From assembly GCA_013396915.1 (NCBI GenBank), contig VWZL01000525.1:306615-370614 (forward strand): a DNA stretch of 64,000 nt. Direction: 5' to 3'. The stretch's first letter is position 1. Each line of letters begins with the position of its first letter. The notes under the pieces were generated by a model. The model worked only from the letters and a program-made list of their open reading frames with translations, had not been told where the DNA came from and searched no databases. Shown here piece by piece: positions 1 to 13,790 of this stretch. Origin of the DNA: Stercorarius parasiticus. Lineage: Eukaryota; Chordata; Aves; Charadriiformes; Stercorariidae. The position numbers and the translations under genes are program-made.

Positions 1-3000
1 CGGGGAAAAATTCAAAGGGCACAAGGGCAGAGCTACAACACGATCACCCAAACAGGGACAGACGCTGTTTCGTATTCAGCGTTAGCAACGAACTTGGGAC
101 CAACAACCCTGAAGATGGCAGAGGGAAACACACTTGGAAATCATCAAGCATAAAAACACAGTTGGGGTGAGAGGTCTATGCGAAGGTCAACAAACCAACG
201 CACTGGGCTTCCAAATAACGTGCCTTGCAGCAGCTCATCTCGGCGGGTGGGTGCTGGGACGTGGTGTGAGTGGGGGCCGCGTGGGTGCTGCCGTGCCACG
301 GGATGGGGAGCTCCTGGCTGCACCGAGCGGAAGTGCTGAAGGAAGGGGACAGGGAGCATCTGCAGGTGCCCCACGTTCCTCCTCGGGCAAAGACACCCCA
401 GCGTTCCCACCTCGATGGCAGTGATGCAGAGGAATCCAAGAGAGAAACAAAGGCATCCAGAAGTGAAAAAAGTCTAAGCCAATATACACAATGTGTGCGT
501 GCCTCGTACGCCGCTTTTGTTTTGACTTTTTTGTTTTACTTTTTACTACTTTGATCTTTTGTCTCTTAACCTCATGCCAAAATGACTCCAGTTTCTCAGT
601 GTCAGCACATCAATTTCCAGTCTAAATCCTACAAGCTACATGGACAGTGGGAGCATCAGCTCCACTAACATTATCCAGTCAGTTCAATGATAGCATGGAA
701 TCACAGAGTGGTTTGGGTGGGAAGGGCCCTTAAAGCCCACCCAGTGCCACCCCCTGCCCTGGGCAGGGACACCTCCCACCAGCCCAGGTTGCTCCAAGCC
801 CCGTCCAACCTGGCCTTGAACCCCTCCAGGGATGGGGCAGCCACAGCTTCTCGGGGCAACCTGGCCCAGGGGCTCGCCACCCTCAGAGTAAGGACCCATT
901 CGGTGAGCCAGCAGAGATGGAAGTGCAACTTTGCTTCACCCCCAGGGACTTTACCATAAGCTTTCTCTTTTGGGAAGTGAGATTTACTGGACCCCTGGCT
1001 CTCCCTCACCACTCTGCGGTGTAACAACGCGTTCCTTGGGGGAGGGTCAGCCCTGCTCTTCAAAGCGTTCTAATTGCTACACAAGCCATCGTGCTTTGTT
1101 AATCGCGGATCCTCGGAAGGATTTCTCATTCCACACACCATCTCCACAGGTCCCAGGCCCCTCCCGGCTCTACTGGGACAGACCACGGCCCAGGGGACTT
1201 GAGACTCCCTCCACCCCGGCATTCCGGGTTTCTTGCTGCTCCGTAAGTTGCCGCCTCCAGACTACACAGCCCCCAGAGAGGAACGATGAGAACAAAACCG
1301 CGGTGGCTCTAGATACGCAGGACACAATATGCCTTTGGAGTAACTCAGCAGCTAGTTTAGCCTCCTAATTAATAAAAATCATTACGTTTAATCAACTTAC
1401 TCCTACGCTGAGTTAAATAATATTGGAGTTTTGTTGAAGTTTAACGTTAGGAAATATGATCAGTCTTAACGTGCAGATCTCATGAGCAGAACAAACTGAA
1501 CTACCACAGTGACTCGGTATGTTTTGCTGCTCAAATGCGCGCTTAAAACTCGACTTTGCATAGATTTCATCTCTAGGCACTGAGTTTGCCTATGATCTAC
1601 TCTGCTAACAACGTGCTCACGATCTTGCAAAAGGAACGTTTTTTCCTAATTATTTTGTTCTTCTCTGAAACTTTTCAGCAAAGCTTTGCCACAACACAAC
1701 ACAGAATGCACAGACAATGCCTCAATTACTTGTCTATTACGGGATCAAAATCTTTTTCTGAGTCATCACCTTCTGACAAAACTCTGCTTTCCCACTCCGG
1801 ATTTAGGGCCTGCATTCTTTATTCCTAAAATGTACAACTTTATACTTTCCTGTAGTGAAGCAAATGATGCGAGAATTAGTCTGGTTTATTGGCACACAGG
1901 TAACTACCTTCCCTTCCACCTCTGACAGTCCTTGCCCTAAGCACACGTGTTATCAGCCTGGTGTTGTATGGACTTCCACGAAGCTGCGCTGAAATCAGCT
2001 CAACCTCTGCTCGGCACGACGATGCTCAAAGCGAGGAGTCTGCCGGATGTCTCGCAATGGCATTTTTGGAAGCTCTGGAGATGTTTCACTCTAATGGCCC
2101 ATCAGCACCAATGCACGGCACCCAAAGGGACGTCCTCTGTTGTCATGTTGTGTACAAATACTCGTGGAATAATGTGCTTTTCCAGTTTACAGGGTGGAGG
2201 GAGAAGACGGTGAGAACGGGATTCAACTTAGCTACATTTTTGACAATGACAACGAGGATGTCTTTTTCTGGGCAATTCTTAATTGATTTCCTTGGTCAAC
2301 TAACTGGCACCTGTAAAGCACTTTCTCAGACATTTTGAATATTTTAGGATGAGATGAATCTCCTGTTAGAAACTCTTATTTCTCTCTGTCGAGCATGGAA
2401 AGTGGTTCCAGCGGAGACGCCTACACCGGAGCGGTCTGCGTGCAGGGAGAGGAATCCTATCTTATGGCACAGTCTTCAGATTCAAACTTACGGAGAAATC
2501 AAGAACAGCGTGAGCTGGCTTCCTTCTAGTAGTTTAACTGGGGAAAAAGGTTTCACATAAAGATTATTTTTAAAGATGTTAGCCAGCTAAATCAAGGAAT
2601 GCACACTTTTCCCCTACAAATGTTCTCTGCCTACTATTAATAGACTGAGCGTAAGGTAATTTTTCATTTCTAGACACGAGTTGAGATCACTGAAGATGAA
2701 GTTACCCTTTTAGGGCTAAAATTTCATTACAATTTTAACTACTCTCTTATTTCTGGGATAGTAATTAATATTTGCAAACTCCACCACGGTGAATAAAACC
2801 AGCACCTTCAGCTGTATTTCAGCAGCCAGGTGCTCACCAACAGAAGCACGAAGACTCGCTGTTTGCTTCAGAGGGAAAGTTTACGCTACAATTCATGCTA
2901 CCGAGGAATAGTTCCCTCTTCAGGATTATCCTAATCCGGTGGATTTTTAACAGGGTTAAAGTCACCTGAGCACTCAAACGGAAACCCCCAGCCGAGAGAC

Positions 3001-3004
3001 TTAC
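1..3004 (-). other. ASXL2: ASXL2 intron 3, partial
   Basis: Sequence downstream of the exon 3 donor up to the window edge. It contains one minus-strand CR1 3' fragment (698-893). The rest is single-copy-looking, moderately AT-rich DNA; the GC-richer patch at about 240-420 contains overlapping short open frames with no recognised protein. No further ASXL2 exon was found. Confidence 0.85.
698..893 (-). mobile_element. CR1 LINE, 3' fragment
   Basis: The plus strand carries the reverse complement of the CR1 3' end: ATCACAGAGTGGTTTGGGTG, then GGGCAGGGACACC, CCAACCTGGCCTTGAAC and CCAGGGATGGGGCAG. It is 5'-truncated and in the same orientation as ASXL2. It closely resembles the copies at 40055 and 53911. 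Confidence 0.95.
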
Positions 3005-3113
3005 CTTCAGAGTGTAGACTCCCATGCGGCCCGGCACCTTATAGAAAATGCCCTCTTCCCCTCGGGAGTTGGTGTGTAACATGGCATTCAGGCATGCCAG
3101 AGGAGAAGTCCCA
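3005..3113 (-). CDS. ASXL2: ASXL2 coding exon 3 (end of HARE-HTH domain)
   Basis: This 109-nt exon follows a GTTGCAG acceptor (3114 upward). Its first T completes a Ser codon (AG|T) from exon 2, and 36 codons follow: [20 protein letters not shown], then [16 protein letters not shown]. It ends CTGAAG before a consensus GTAAGT donor. The [16 protein letters not shown] motif and the [13 protein letters not shown] strand complete the winged-helix HARE-HTH domain shared by Asx-like proteins. The reading frame continues beyond the donor only as intron sequence. The next expected exon (acidic, Ser-rich, KDVPDG-like at its start in mammals) was sought in bases 1-3004 and not found. Confidence 0.97.
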
Positions 3114-6100
3114 CTGCAACCAAAAACACAAGGTCAATCATGTCTGAATGGGTCTGGTCGCGTTCATCTTCTGCCGGGAGACCACGGCCCCTTGCCCGCC
3201 CATCACGCATGCAGAGGCAGAAAGATTCCAGATCCAACTTCTACTCTCCAGGAGAATACAAGCTGAAGCTGCCGTAATAAGCACCAGTGAAACCAGTCCA
3301 CGTACCCACGCTCCAGTCCCAGATAAAAAAAATCAAACAGAAAAACCCCCGAGTTCAGGCTCTCCAATACTTTTTTGCAGAACATCAAAGCGGCCACACA
3401 TTTTCAAAGCTCCAGATATTCAACGCTGCTCATCTGAAACGCAGAGCAGACTTGTTGTGAGCTAACGACCGACTGCAGAGCTACTGAAAATTGGGGTTTG
3501 TTTTTAAAGAAAACCCAGAGCATACTGAAATGAGAGTTGTGGTATAAATAATAGAAGCCAATTAAGCAATTTTCCCTGAGAAGAGTGGAGATCTTCGATC
3601 CCAGCCGGAGAACCGAGAGAGAAGATCCATCTTTTCACCTGTGCTGGTGGGGGTTTCTTTGTTTGGTCTTTTTTATACCCATCCCGCTGTGGACAGAAGC
3701 AAAATCAGGTGGACAGGCAAGGCAGGCGGCTTTGGTTCCCACTGCAGGGTCAGGCTGATCACGCCCTCTAGTAAATAGGTGTCTTTGCTCATAAAGCGTA
3801 TTGGTATCGAGCTCAACCCCTAGACAGCAGCTGTGAGATTGAGTTTTTGCCTTCCAACGCCATGCCACAAAGGCTGGAACCAGAACCATCAAATTGACTA
3901 GAAACCTAAATTTGCGACTGATTGAGTGAAATCCCCGAGCAGGAGATGCAGCTGTTTGTCTGTACTAAGTTTTTCTACGAACATTCAAACGATTCCCATC
4001 AAAAGCAGCGAAACAACCCTGGGAGGGAAGGGAAGTCAAGGCGAGGAGGAGCACAGCCCTCTGGCGATGCCAGCAGGGCACACACGCTCCACGTTCTGCC
4101 CGAGAGCAGCCAAACCGTTCTGCTGAACTTCTGATGCCTGGTACGAGGAGAAGCCAACGTCCTGAAGCAGGTCTGGTCCCCTCCGCCCCAGCGCATCTGA
4201 GCTAACAGGTAGGAGACCCTATGAGGAACACCGGCCAGACAGGGCGGCTCAGGAACCACAGGAGAAATCCCATTACGAGAGGAGGGCTAGTATTTATGTC
4301 GCTAGACCCAACCCCAGCTCTGCTGACCGTTACACAAACGTACAGCGAGACCCCGGTCCCCGTCGGAGGGACTGCTGCCGGTGGGGAGCCAGCAGAGCAC
4401 CGTCCTGGTCCCCCTGCCCGCAGCACTACAGAGCGGGCTCCTGCAGGCTGCTCGCTCCTCCGGTCGAGAAACGGGCTCGGAGAAGTCCTCCGAGTTCTGG
4501 GGCAGCTCTGTGGTGGTGCCGGGATGCCCCAGGGCTCAGGCACGAGCCTGGGCAGGGGCATGCAGTCGTCCCCCACCAGCAGAGATCTCTGTGGGGCTGC
4601 AGCCCGCAGTCAGAGAAGATCTCCTTCAAACCTACGTTATTCCACGCAAAGGGCCAGAAACCAGCCTGTACAGCATCCCTGCTCTGCAGGATCTTGTGTT
4701 TTCCGAGTTTTTGCCAGCGACATTTGTTAACAAATACTAGTGAAAACGGTGATGAGGAAGGTATTTTCTAAATCGCAGCCCAGCGCTCACCTGACCGCCT
4801 TGGCGGACGGCTCAGCCTGACGCTCAAGCAAAGGCCAGTGGCGCTGGAGGAAGCAGCTGAGGCTCAGGGGTGCCAGGGACCACCCACTCCTCCCGTTCTA
4901 GTTCTTACACGGCAAAACTCAGTGTCATTCAGGCGCTCGTACACTGACTCAGTGACTCGTCTGGCTAACAAATGTCTTTTGGAGAGACAGGCAACCACGA
5001 TACAACAGAGAAACCAGTAACGTCAGCATCTCGCTTTGATCCCTGCCGAGAGTTCGTGCCTGTCTTCAGACTCGGCACACCTAGGTTGACAATCCAGCCA
5101 GAATCCCTACTGCTGAAAAAAAGCTTCTACTAAATGCCTTTGTATGCTGTAGACAACCTCTCCTGCTCAACTCCTTGCCTGACCCCACCGAAACCAGCTC
5201 TCGGCTCATCACTCCCTGCTGCTCCCACGGCTTTTCCGTCCACATTCCTCAGTGCTGCGGCAACTCCTACAAACGTGAACACCCCAACTGGAAGCCGCTC
5301 TTCTCACGCCAGCTTCACCACGGCCACGCGTTAACTTCACAAGGCTCATCCTCTTCTCCAGAAAGCCACAGGGTCTCCCTGGAGCTATGATTCAGTGTGG
5401 TTTCCTACAGCAACCCCAAATCCTTTCCAAAGGCACGGCTCCCCAGGGTACACCCTTCCCCTCTTCTCCTCCCTGCTCCTGGGTGGGATTTCTGCACGCG
5501 AGCGCTATGCACGAACTGCACACGAGCATATTTCGTACGGGCCCAGCTGTACCTGGCAGTGTAAACGATATACCTGTCCTCCCACCAGTTCATCGTCATC
5601 CCCCCTATCACTGCACCTAGAAAATTATCTGTTCATGCTGCTTTCCAGATCACTAATAGTGCGTTGAATAGCACTGGAGGCACCGAAGCGTTCCTGCGCA
5701 GGCAGCTCAGGGGCAGGGGGAAGCTCTGCCACATACCTGACCTTTAGCTTGTGGAGCACATTCTTTTTAAAAACTGTGTGAGAGCAGAATATCAACGTTA
5801 AGCCAAGCGTTTCACAAAAGCCTAGGCAGAGCTGCGCTTTGGAAGCTCACCAAGGAACGACGCCTGGGCAGGACCTATCTTTACAGAAGCCATACTGGGC
5901 TGGCATCCCCACGGCTCCTACTGAGCCCGTTCCACTGTTAACAGCCCACCCACTATTCTTGCTTTCTTTTTTTCTCGTGTTTACCCGTCTGTAGTTACGT
6001 GTCTTCCTCTCCAGGCTCTTCTAAGAAAGCTGGCACAAACCTAACGCTGTTCTAGCCTTTCATAAAGCCTACTGCGAAAATTTTAGAAGCTAAAAATCAG

Positions 6101-9100
6101 TCGACAAGTCTCACTTAACTTTAAAAAAAGAAAACGGGGGGTGGGGGGGTGGTATTGATTTGGGTTTAAGATGTGTGGTCTTCACATCGCGTTACATCCT
6201 TTCTGCCCCTATGAGCGACTGACCCAGACCCTGATTTAACACACAAACCTCCACAATGAAAAAAAACCAGGATCCCCAAGAAGATATTTCAAAACAAGCG
6301 AGAATCTCACCCCAGAACTCGGATGAAGCCGCAGCCACGGGGCTGGACGGGACCTGCATCCCTCGGGAAAGCACCCTGGGCATTTCTCTTCGATAAAAGG
6401 TGTCGCTGCACTACTCCAACCCCTGGTCCGCAGCTCTCAGCTTGCTAACAAATAAACGCGCAGAGAGACTGCCGTTACGGTTATTCTCGGAGATGAAACT
6501 TGTTCTCGTTGGAATGGAAAGATCTCACCCCTCCCTTGTTCCGTGCTGCCCTTTGCTCAGAATCCCCCATTATTCACTTAATTCTTTTGCCAGCTACCTG
6601 TGTTTTGCACCCAGCCTACCTTTTGTTATTTCGAATGCAATATCTGCTAAAAATAGCCTTAGGAACCAGATGTTATTACACCATTTATTTTGTTGCTGCC
6701 TTTTTTTTTTTTTAGTAATGAAGGCCAGCTCCATTTGCCAGGAACACACAGCGGATCATCAGCCGCGTCTGACAGTTCCCATCATTCCACCTCAAAACCA
6801 GTAGTTCAAGAGGCAGGTGAAGTGAAAGGCCAGCTGCTGCCTGCTCCAGATACATCGCTACCCGCTATTTCACTTCAACCCCTTCCTTCCCACCCAATTC
6901 CACACTGCTCCGCACGCGGAGCCACCGTCAGCCTCCCACACTGCTGAGCACCAGCTCTATGAAGGTGGCTCCTAAGGGACCAACCCTTCTGGAGATCTCA
7001 AAACAGGATTCATCCTTCAGAGAAGACGAAGCGGAGCTCAGCAAGACTATGCCATGACCAGTTTGTAACTGCTGTGCTCCTTCACGGCCCCTTTGGGGAA
7101 GCTCTATCAGATCTGCTGCAGCTCAAGCCCTGAACTTGACTTCTAAAGCTTCTGAACTGAAATGCTCTCCAGCTTTGTGACCATGGTCATCAGTGGGCTC
7201 TAAGCACATTCAAGCTGTGCTTCTTGCATGAAGATGAAGGGTTTGAGGTGCAGAAGCACAAACCTTCTCCGTTTTAGAGGCAGGAATCACATTCCTGCTT
7301 TTGAGGACAACCTCATTGCAGGCTCCTGTTCCACCAGTTACCTACAGCAACCTGGCTCCGCGCGTACTGCAGTGTGGACAGGCACCACGCGCACAGCGAT
7401 GGTGGAAGGAGGAGGACTCAGACACCAGTGGGAGCTTTGTGGTTGTACTGGGACACCCCAGTCCATTAACATCAAATTCTCCCGAAGGGACCTGAACGAA
7501 CACTGTCCCTTCTACCAGCTCCCCTCCATCGCCTTCCCACAGCTAACGCTCAGAGGCTGCTTCACCCCCCCACCCCTCTCCACGTCGGGCTGTTTTCCTT
7601 GAATTGATTCAGAATCTTCCAAAATGAGCCAAGACCAACTATTATTTTTTCGAATGTGTTAAATTTCCACATTCCCCTGTTCTCACAGACAGTTTTCACC
7701 CCATATTAACCGCTACCGAGAGGCAGTGGGCAGCAAGGGGATCTCACTCTCAGTGAAATGCAAGGTCAAAATATTTGGCCAGAAGTTGGCAATTTGGTGC
7801 AAACGACTACTAGAAGCGCAGCGATTCCATCCCCTGACACAGGGGCTGAACAGCCCCCTCAGCCCCTCCAGGGCTTCCCTCCATCCTACACGGAGGGTGC
7901 GGCTTTTGGGGGGGTGGTTCGTTTTTGGAAACGAGGGAGGGCTTCTGAATCGAAATTGTATTTTCTTATTTTCTTCTACTAATTCAGTTTGTGACGTTTT
8001 TATCTGGGAGAAGCAGCAGATACAACTCCAAACGCAGTTTTATGGCTAGAAATTTTTACATAAACAAATGCACTTGAATGAAGATGCTTCGTCTAGACAG
8101 GGCACACTTTGGATTTTACCGAACTGCTGGGGTTTGCCCCAAGAACCAGCTACTGTAGGAAGAGTCAGACGTGAGGTTTTATTAAAACATCACGTCGCAC
8201 CCTGTATTTTCACAGCTGAGTCAGCAGAGTTCCAGTGCTCATTCCAGACAGTTTTTCAACCCAGATAAATATTTTTGTATCACACGTGCTAACAAACAGT
8301 GTGAAAAATATTCTTTCCCATTAGGCTTACGCATAATTGAGAGGCAGAAGAATTCCCGAGCTCACAGGTTTGGGAAGAGCCGGTCGGGGGTTCCCAGCTC
8401 GGTCTCCGTCGAGGGAAAGCTGCAGCTGGAGCTGGGTGGTGCCGGTGGTGCCCCGGCCGCCGGTGAGCTGGGGGGAAGCCTCCAGCTCCTGCTTTGTTCA
8501 GCGGGGCAGGAGCAAAATGTAAGTTCTCCAGACCCTGCTCCCCTGTAACTCGGGCTCTGCCAACACTAAAGCGACCTCGAGCTGCCGTTTCACCCTGAAT
8601 CTCACCTATGCACTGCAAACAGATTACACGCACAGTCCAGAGATTGTAACTTCATCCAGCCACCACGTAATGTGAGCCCTTCTCAAATATATTCAGGTAC
8701 TTCAGCGGTTTACGTCGGTGACGTACTTCTGCTTCATCAGGCCACTTTCCTGGCAACAAAAGCACTTTCCTGATGAAAACAGGCCAAATCCCTGATAGAA
8801 AAAATAATTAGCTCAGACATCTGCCACCTCCAGAAAGTTACTGGTGTCTCGTCTAATGCTTCTAAGTCATTTTTGACCGAAACTCCAGCAGAAGCATCCC
8901 TACTGCAGCTCACCGTGACGGCAGGAATACAGCTGGGGGACAAACGGGGGCTAAGGCATCCTGGCTCTGATGGCAGCAGCGTGCTGCTGCTTTTTCTAGC
9001 CAAATATCTTTCAGAATTTTACATTTTAGGTGCATACATGAGCTGTGTTTGTCCTTCTGTGAGCGCAAATGATTTTTAGTTGTAGTTTCATTTATGCGCT

Positions 9101-11683
9101 CAGAGCAATTTAGTATTTAAACTTTTTTATTCCAACAGGGAATGGCACAGTTAGCTGACAGCTACAGCAAAAGAGGAAACTTGTTTTAACTATTGTGATA
9201 ATAAATGGGATGCTCACCTTTATCAATTACCCAGTGCTCAGCGCCAGCCCACAAACGGCACCCTTGGGAAAAATCAAGATAAAGGTCCCTTTGTTTATAC
9301 TGGTTCACATCCCGGCCGGAGTAACGCCTCTTGGAACGGTTCAGGTCAGAACCGAGCTCATTAGGCTGCCGAATGCCGCTGAGGCAGGCAGGCTTCCGTC
9401 ACTGAAATGAGCTTGCATTAAAGTATAAAAATAAAATAAAATATCTATTTGCAACAGTTTAGAAGACGCAAAGGTAACATTTGCCAGGATTCTTTCGGTT
9501 TCCATGGCGTTACAAGCGCATACTGAAACTTCCTGGTTTTTGCTTCTCAAAAGCTAAAAATAGCACGGCCTTTCTGTAAGTGTGCCAAAATCCGGGCAGC
9601 AAACGCAGCACAAACGGGACTGGTGGTGCCAGTGCAAGGGTCATAATCCCCGCTCTCCTGCCCAGACCTCGGATCTTCTTCGGGGAAACTGGGGAACGCT
9701 CATCTGTTCACTGTCTGAAGTTTTAAATCATTTTACTGTCCCGTCCCGTATGCAGTATCCTCACTCACGGTGCTTTTCACCTTGAACAAAAACCAGGGAG
9801 CACCACATCCACCCATTCCAAGCTACTTTTGTCAAAAGCAGAAGGAATTAAGCGCTGACACAGGTTTTCAAGCACAGCATCAAGAATACATTCATTTGCA
9901 GATGCTGTCCAGGAGAGGTCCGGCAGAAGGGAGCACCCGCCAGGCGACACCCAGAGAAGAGCCTGAGCAAATACACGCTCTTAAACCCTGGCGTTATCGG
10001 AGCAGGCGCTGACTTTTTAGCTGCTCGGCACCTTTGACAGCAGGGTCTAAATACACTTATTTTGTCGGCCAAATGTGGTACTTCATAAGCCTCTGCCTGA
10101 ACCGTTCCAATCCTTGCCCCAGCGCAGCGTGCTTACGTGCCCGTGAAGCGGCTATTTGGGTTACAAACTCGGTTCCCAACGGTTCTGCTGCCATTGCCGC
10201 GCTCAGCAGCGCTGCCTGCCGCTGAAAATGGTGTTTGGGCAGTTACTCCCTTCTCAACCAGACGATTTAACAGATTTACTGGAGCTTAGAAACCTGTTTA
10301 CACTTACAAACCTATGACTGCTACACAAACTATACTTTTTTTACATTGTTGACTAAACAAGGGGTTTTGGTAACTTCTAAATATTCTATTTTGAAAGTTA
10401 AAAGTTTTCATGTTTGCATCTCATTATCAGAAAACGGATCTCAAACTGCTCAAGAGCAAGTGCCAGTCCCTCTGCCTGCAGAACGGGCACCTTCTTTACC
10501 TATTTTATTGGATTCATAAAGGGCCGTAGCGGTGTAAGAGCAATTTTTGTGGTTAAGAGGCAGTTGTAAGGCCGGTCAACGGCACAAGAAATACAGACTC
10601 TGAGCTCTCGCCCCTCCAAGAATTTCTCTAGGCTACCTGACGTTTCAGACACGTACATACTGAATTTTCCTTCTGAGAATTGCCAAATTTAAGCCATCCT
10701 TAAATCACGGCATTTTAAAAAAAATTAAATTCCAAGGAAAGCAGGGTCTGAGGATGGGACAGGCGCAGGGGCTTAGGGCCAGGACTCTCCCCCCAGCAGC
10801 TGCCCGTGGAAGGGGAGGAAGGAGGTGGATGGAGCGTTGCTTCCCACACTTCCAGTCCCAGCGCAGCACCCCTTCCCAGCAGCCTGGTGACCCAGAGGAC
10901 CTGTTCTGATCTGAAAACGAAGCCCAACCAAACGACTTCTGTTGGGTCACAAACGGATGGAAGACTGGAGTGACATTTTTCTATCGCACAGTATTTGAAC
11001 TGAAAACCCCCGCCCTCAGAGCATGACCCAAGGTATATTCGTCTATCAAAAGGTCACATTATATTAAAGCTCCATTTTTAATTTGGTTCGCAGGCTTTAC
11101 GGGATGTCTCCACAGCACACAAGCCCCAGCAGAGCAGGAGCCTCACTCCAGGCCTGGGGGGGGGGTCGCGCAGACAGAGGGGCAGCTCCTGCTGCTGGGC
11201 ACAAACACCGCTTGGAATGCCCTGGTTCCCCACCAGGGAAGCACCCGGCAACCTCGACACCAGAGAAGAGTTTAATTATCGCCTTCTGCTCTAAAGGGAA
11301 GCTTAACATAAAGTGCATCCACCAGCGAGTGTCTTCCTTTCCCGTAGTCACCGCACGCTGATGGAACCAGATAAAAATGCCCAAATGAACTCCACTGGGT
11401 TCAAGGGTGAGGGGTTTTCCCATTTTGTTTTTTTGAGCATCCCCTTCTTCCCCACTTTCCACTTGAATCAGACATTCACACAAATAGCTTTTCGTTTATT
11501 AGTGTATTAAAATATGATGGCTTTAAAAAACCAGATCTATGGAAGTGTCAGAGCAGAGAGACATCGTAAGCAGACACCACTACACCAACCTCAAGCTTGT
11601 TAAACAAACTTTTGATTTAGAAAAAGCAGCTCATTTCATGTGTTAAATTTCACTTCACCCAATATGCAGTGCCGAGTGCCCCC

Positions 11684-11684
11684 N
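11684..11684. other. Single-N assembly join
   Basis: A lone N in a C-run/A-run context at the edge of a CpG-dense patch. It may hide more than one base. Confidence 0.7.
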
Positions 11685-11690
11685 AAACCC

Positions 11691-11850
11691 CACATCATGC
11701 AAGCGCGGCACCCCCCCCGAAGCGGAGGCTGGGGGGAAGCGGGGTGAGCGGCGCGACGCGGAGCAGCACATGCCGGCAGCCTGGCCTCCTCCACAGCCTC
11801 CACGGAGCCGGGGCTGGGGGGTTTGCATCGCAGGGAAGCGCCAATGCAAA
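11691..11850. other. CpG-dense patch inside intron 2
   Basis: About 160 bases rich in CpG and G/C runs (for example GCGGCGCGACGCGG), in contrast to the surrounding intron, starting right after the single N at 11684. It could be a small CpG island or internal promoter, or simply a GC-rich repeat; nothing in it identifies a gene. Confidence 0.4.
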
Positions 11851-13599
11851 CAGCATGCAGGAAAGGCAGATTGAGGCAAGAGAAGCATTAACGCTAGATA
11901 TACTACCATTACTTAAGTCTGCGTGAAACAAGCGGTTGCTCTTAATTAAGGCTTTTGCAGCTCGCGTTAATAGAGGAGAGTAGCTTTAGAACAATCAGCA
12001 GTGGTTCTTACCTTCTGGAGTTGGAGTGCAACCCAAAAAAAGGAGAGAAATACCCCTTTAAAAACTTGAGCAAAACAATTGTCTAATCGTTAATATGACC
12101 CCTCCGCCCCATCCACCAGAACCAAACTGAAAACGTTTCGGGCAGATCTGCAGTAAAACGAAGCCCGGGTTATTATCAAACACGGGGGAGGAAGACGTAG
12201 ACCTGTCAGATTTTTGCAGTCTGTTTTCAGAGAAGCTGCCAACCCCAGGCACCTCCCAGATGCCTTCGTTTCCACCTTCACCAGTTAATGAACTTTTAGA
12301 GAAGGCAGGGGGACCCTCTGGAAACCTCACACGCAGCCAGACAGCGCTATGGGGGTTTACTTCTCTTGTTCTTTCACACCCACACAGCACTCAAAGTCCC
12401 TGGGAATTAGTGAGAGTTGAAAACACCACGAGTACAGCTGACGATGACAGCGGGTTCGGATGGAGCTGCAGTGGGACCACGCTGTGCGAGGGCCCAGGAG
12501 GTACCTGAGGGTGAACATCAGCCTGGAGGACACCACAAAGCTCCTGGGCACACGCTGAAGCTGGGCTTTACTTCCAGCTCTAATTACCTGTCTGGTCTAT
12601 CACGACAACTGAATCTGACCTGCGGGGACATCAGCAGACTCTGACACCATACGCTGAGCCCTGGATTGAGATTAAAACCCCTTGGAGAAGTCGTCTGACT
12701 TCTAGACGTGAATACAGATGTAAGCAACACCTCCAGGTTCCCAGCACTTGACCAGCTCCACAGCGCCCACAGAGAAGATACTCGTTCACATGCTGTTTGC
12801 ATCCCTGAGGGACTACACAGAAATCGGCATTTTCTGATTTGAAAGAAGGAATCCAGATAGAAGAACCTTCCTTTGAAGCTTTGGGGGCACAGAGTTAAAA
12901 ATGGCAAAGTTCTTGGGTTCCCTCCCTTTGTCTTTCTGCTACAGAACCATAAGCCAGCTCATACTGAAGACAAATCCTAGATCTAGGTATTTTTGGAGAC
13001 CTCAGCTCTAGTGTTTTTTAGAACAGAGTCAGCCTGTTAGATTCCTGCAGTGCTGATTGCACCCCACGTTCTCCTTACAACAGCTAATATATTCTTTCAC
13101 GTGGTGAAAACCAGCGTGTAATTTTATTTCCAGGAGACAGCAAAAACCGCTAGTACTGCAGTCTCGCCATCAGAGAAGAGGAATATTTTGTTAGTTACAG
13201 ATTTGATACCTTTATATAAGGGATATGGGAAGAGGCACCTACTCAGTTTCTCCTGCATATAAGTGCATTTAACACTCCCTGCTAATGGTGACTATAATTT
13301 TTTCAAACCATCATTTTCCCCTGCATGTATTATTTATGGCATCCACTGAATCTATCTCCATGTCTCTGTACAGACACCGAGGGATACAGAAACCTGAGGC
13401 TACTTCAACCTTCAGCTGAGTCAATGCTAAGGAAGCAAAGAAGGCCCACGGTGTCCCGCATGAAGCTCAGCTTCTCCTTCTGTGGTCTCCAGGCACAAAC
13501 CAGGCTCCCCATGAGGTACGGGCACTATCTGCAGGCAAGGGCTCGTGAAACAGAACCCAAAGAGAAGGTGGCCTGGAGCTGGTGGTGCTCAAGGGGCAG

Positions 13600-13790
13600 A
13601 ATCATAGAATGGTTTGGGTTNGAGCCTTCTCTTCTCCAGGCTGAACCCCCCCAGCTCTCTCAGCCTGTCCTCCCAGCAGAGGGGCTCCAGCCCTCCCAGC
13701 AGCTCCGGGGCCTCCTCTGGCCCCGCTCCAACAGCTCCGTGTCTCTCCTGTGCTGAGGACTCCAAAGCCGGACACAGTACTCCGGGCACT
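13600..13790 (-). mobile_element. CR1 LINE 3' fragment, collapsed at an N
   Basis: ATCATAGAATGGTTTGGGTT (the extreme CR1 3' end) is followed by one N at 13621. It then jumps to a region normally some 300 bases further into CR1 (CTTCTCTTCTCCAGGCTGAA, TCTCAGCCTGTCCTCCCAGC, GCTCCAACAGCTCC). The missing middle is most simply an assembly collapse at the N. Orientation is gene-sense. Confidence 0.92.
13621..13621. other. Single-N assembly join within CR1
   Basis: The N separates two CR1 segments that are not adjacent in the consensus, so it probably hides roughly 300 bases of repeat. Confidence 0.75.

Noticed and set aside
1..3004. Fourth ASXL2 coding exon
   Set aside because: No acidic, Ser-rich frame starting KDVPDG or similar is present on the minus strand; it must lie beyond the window.
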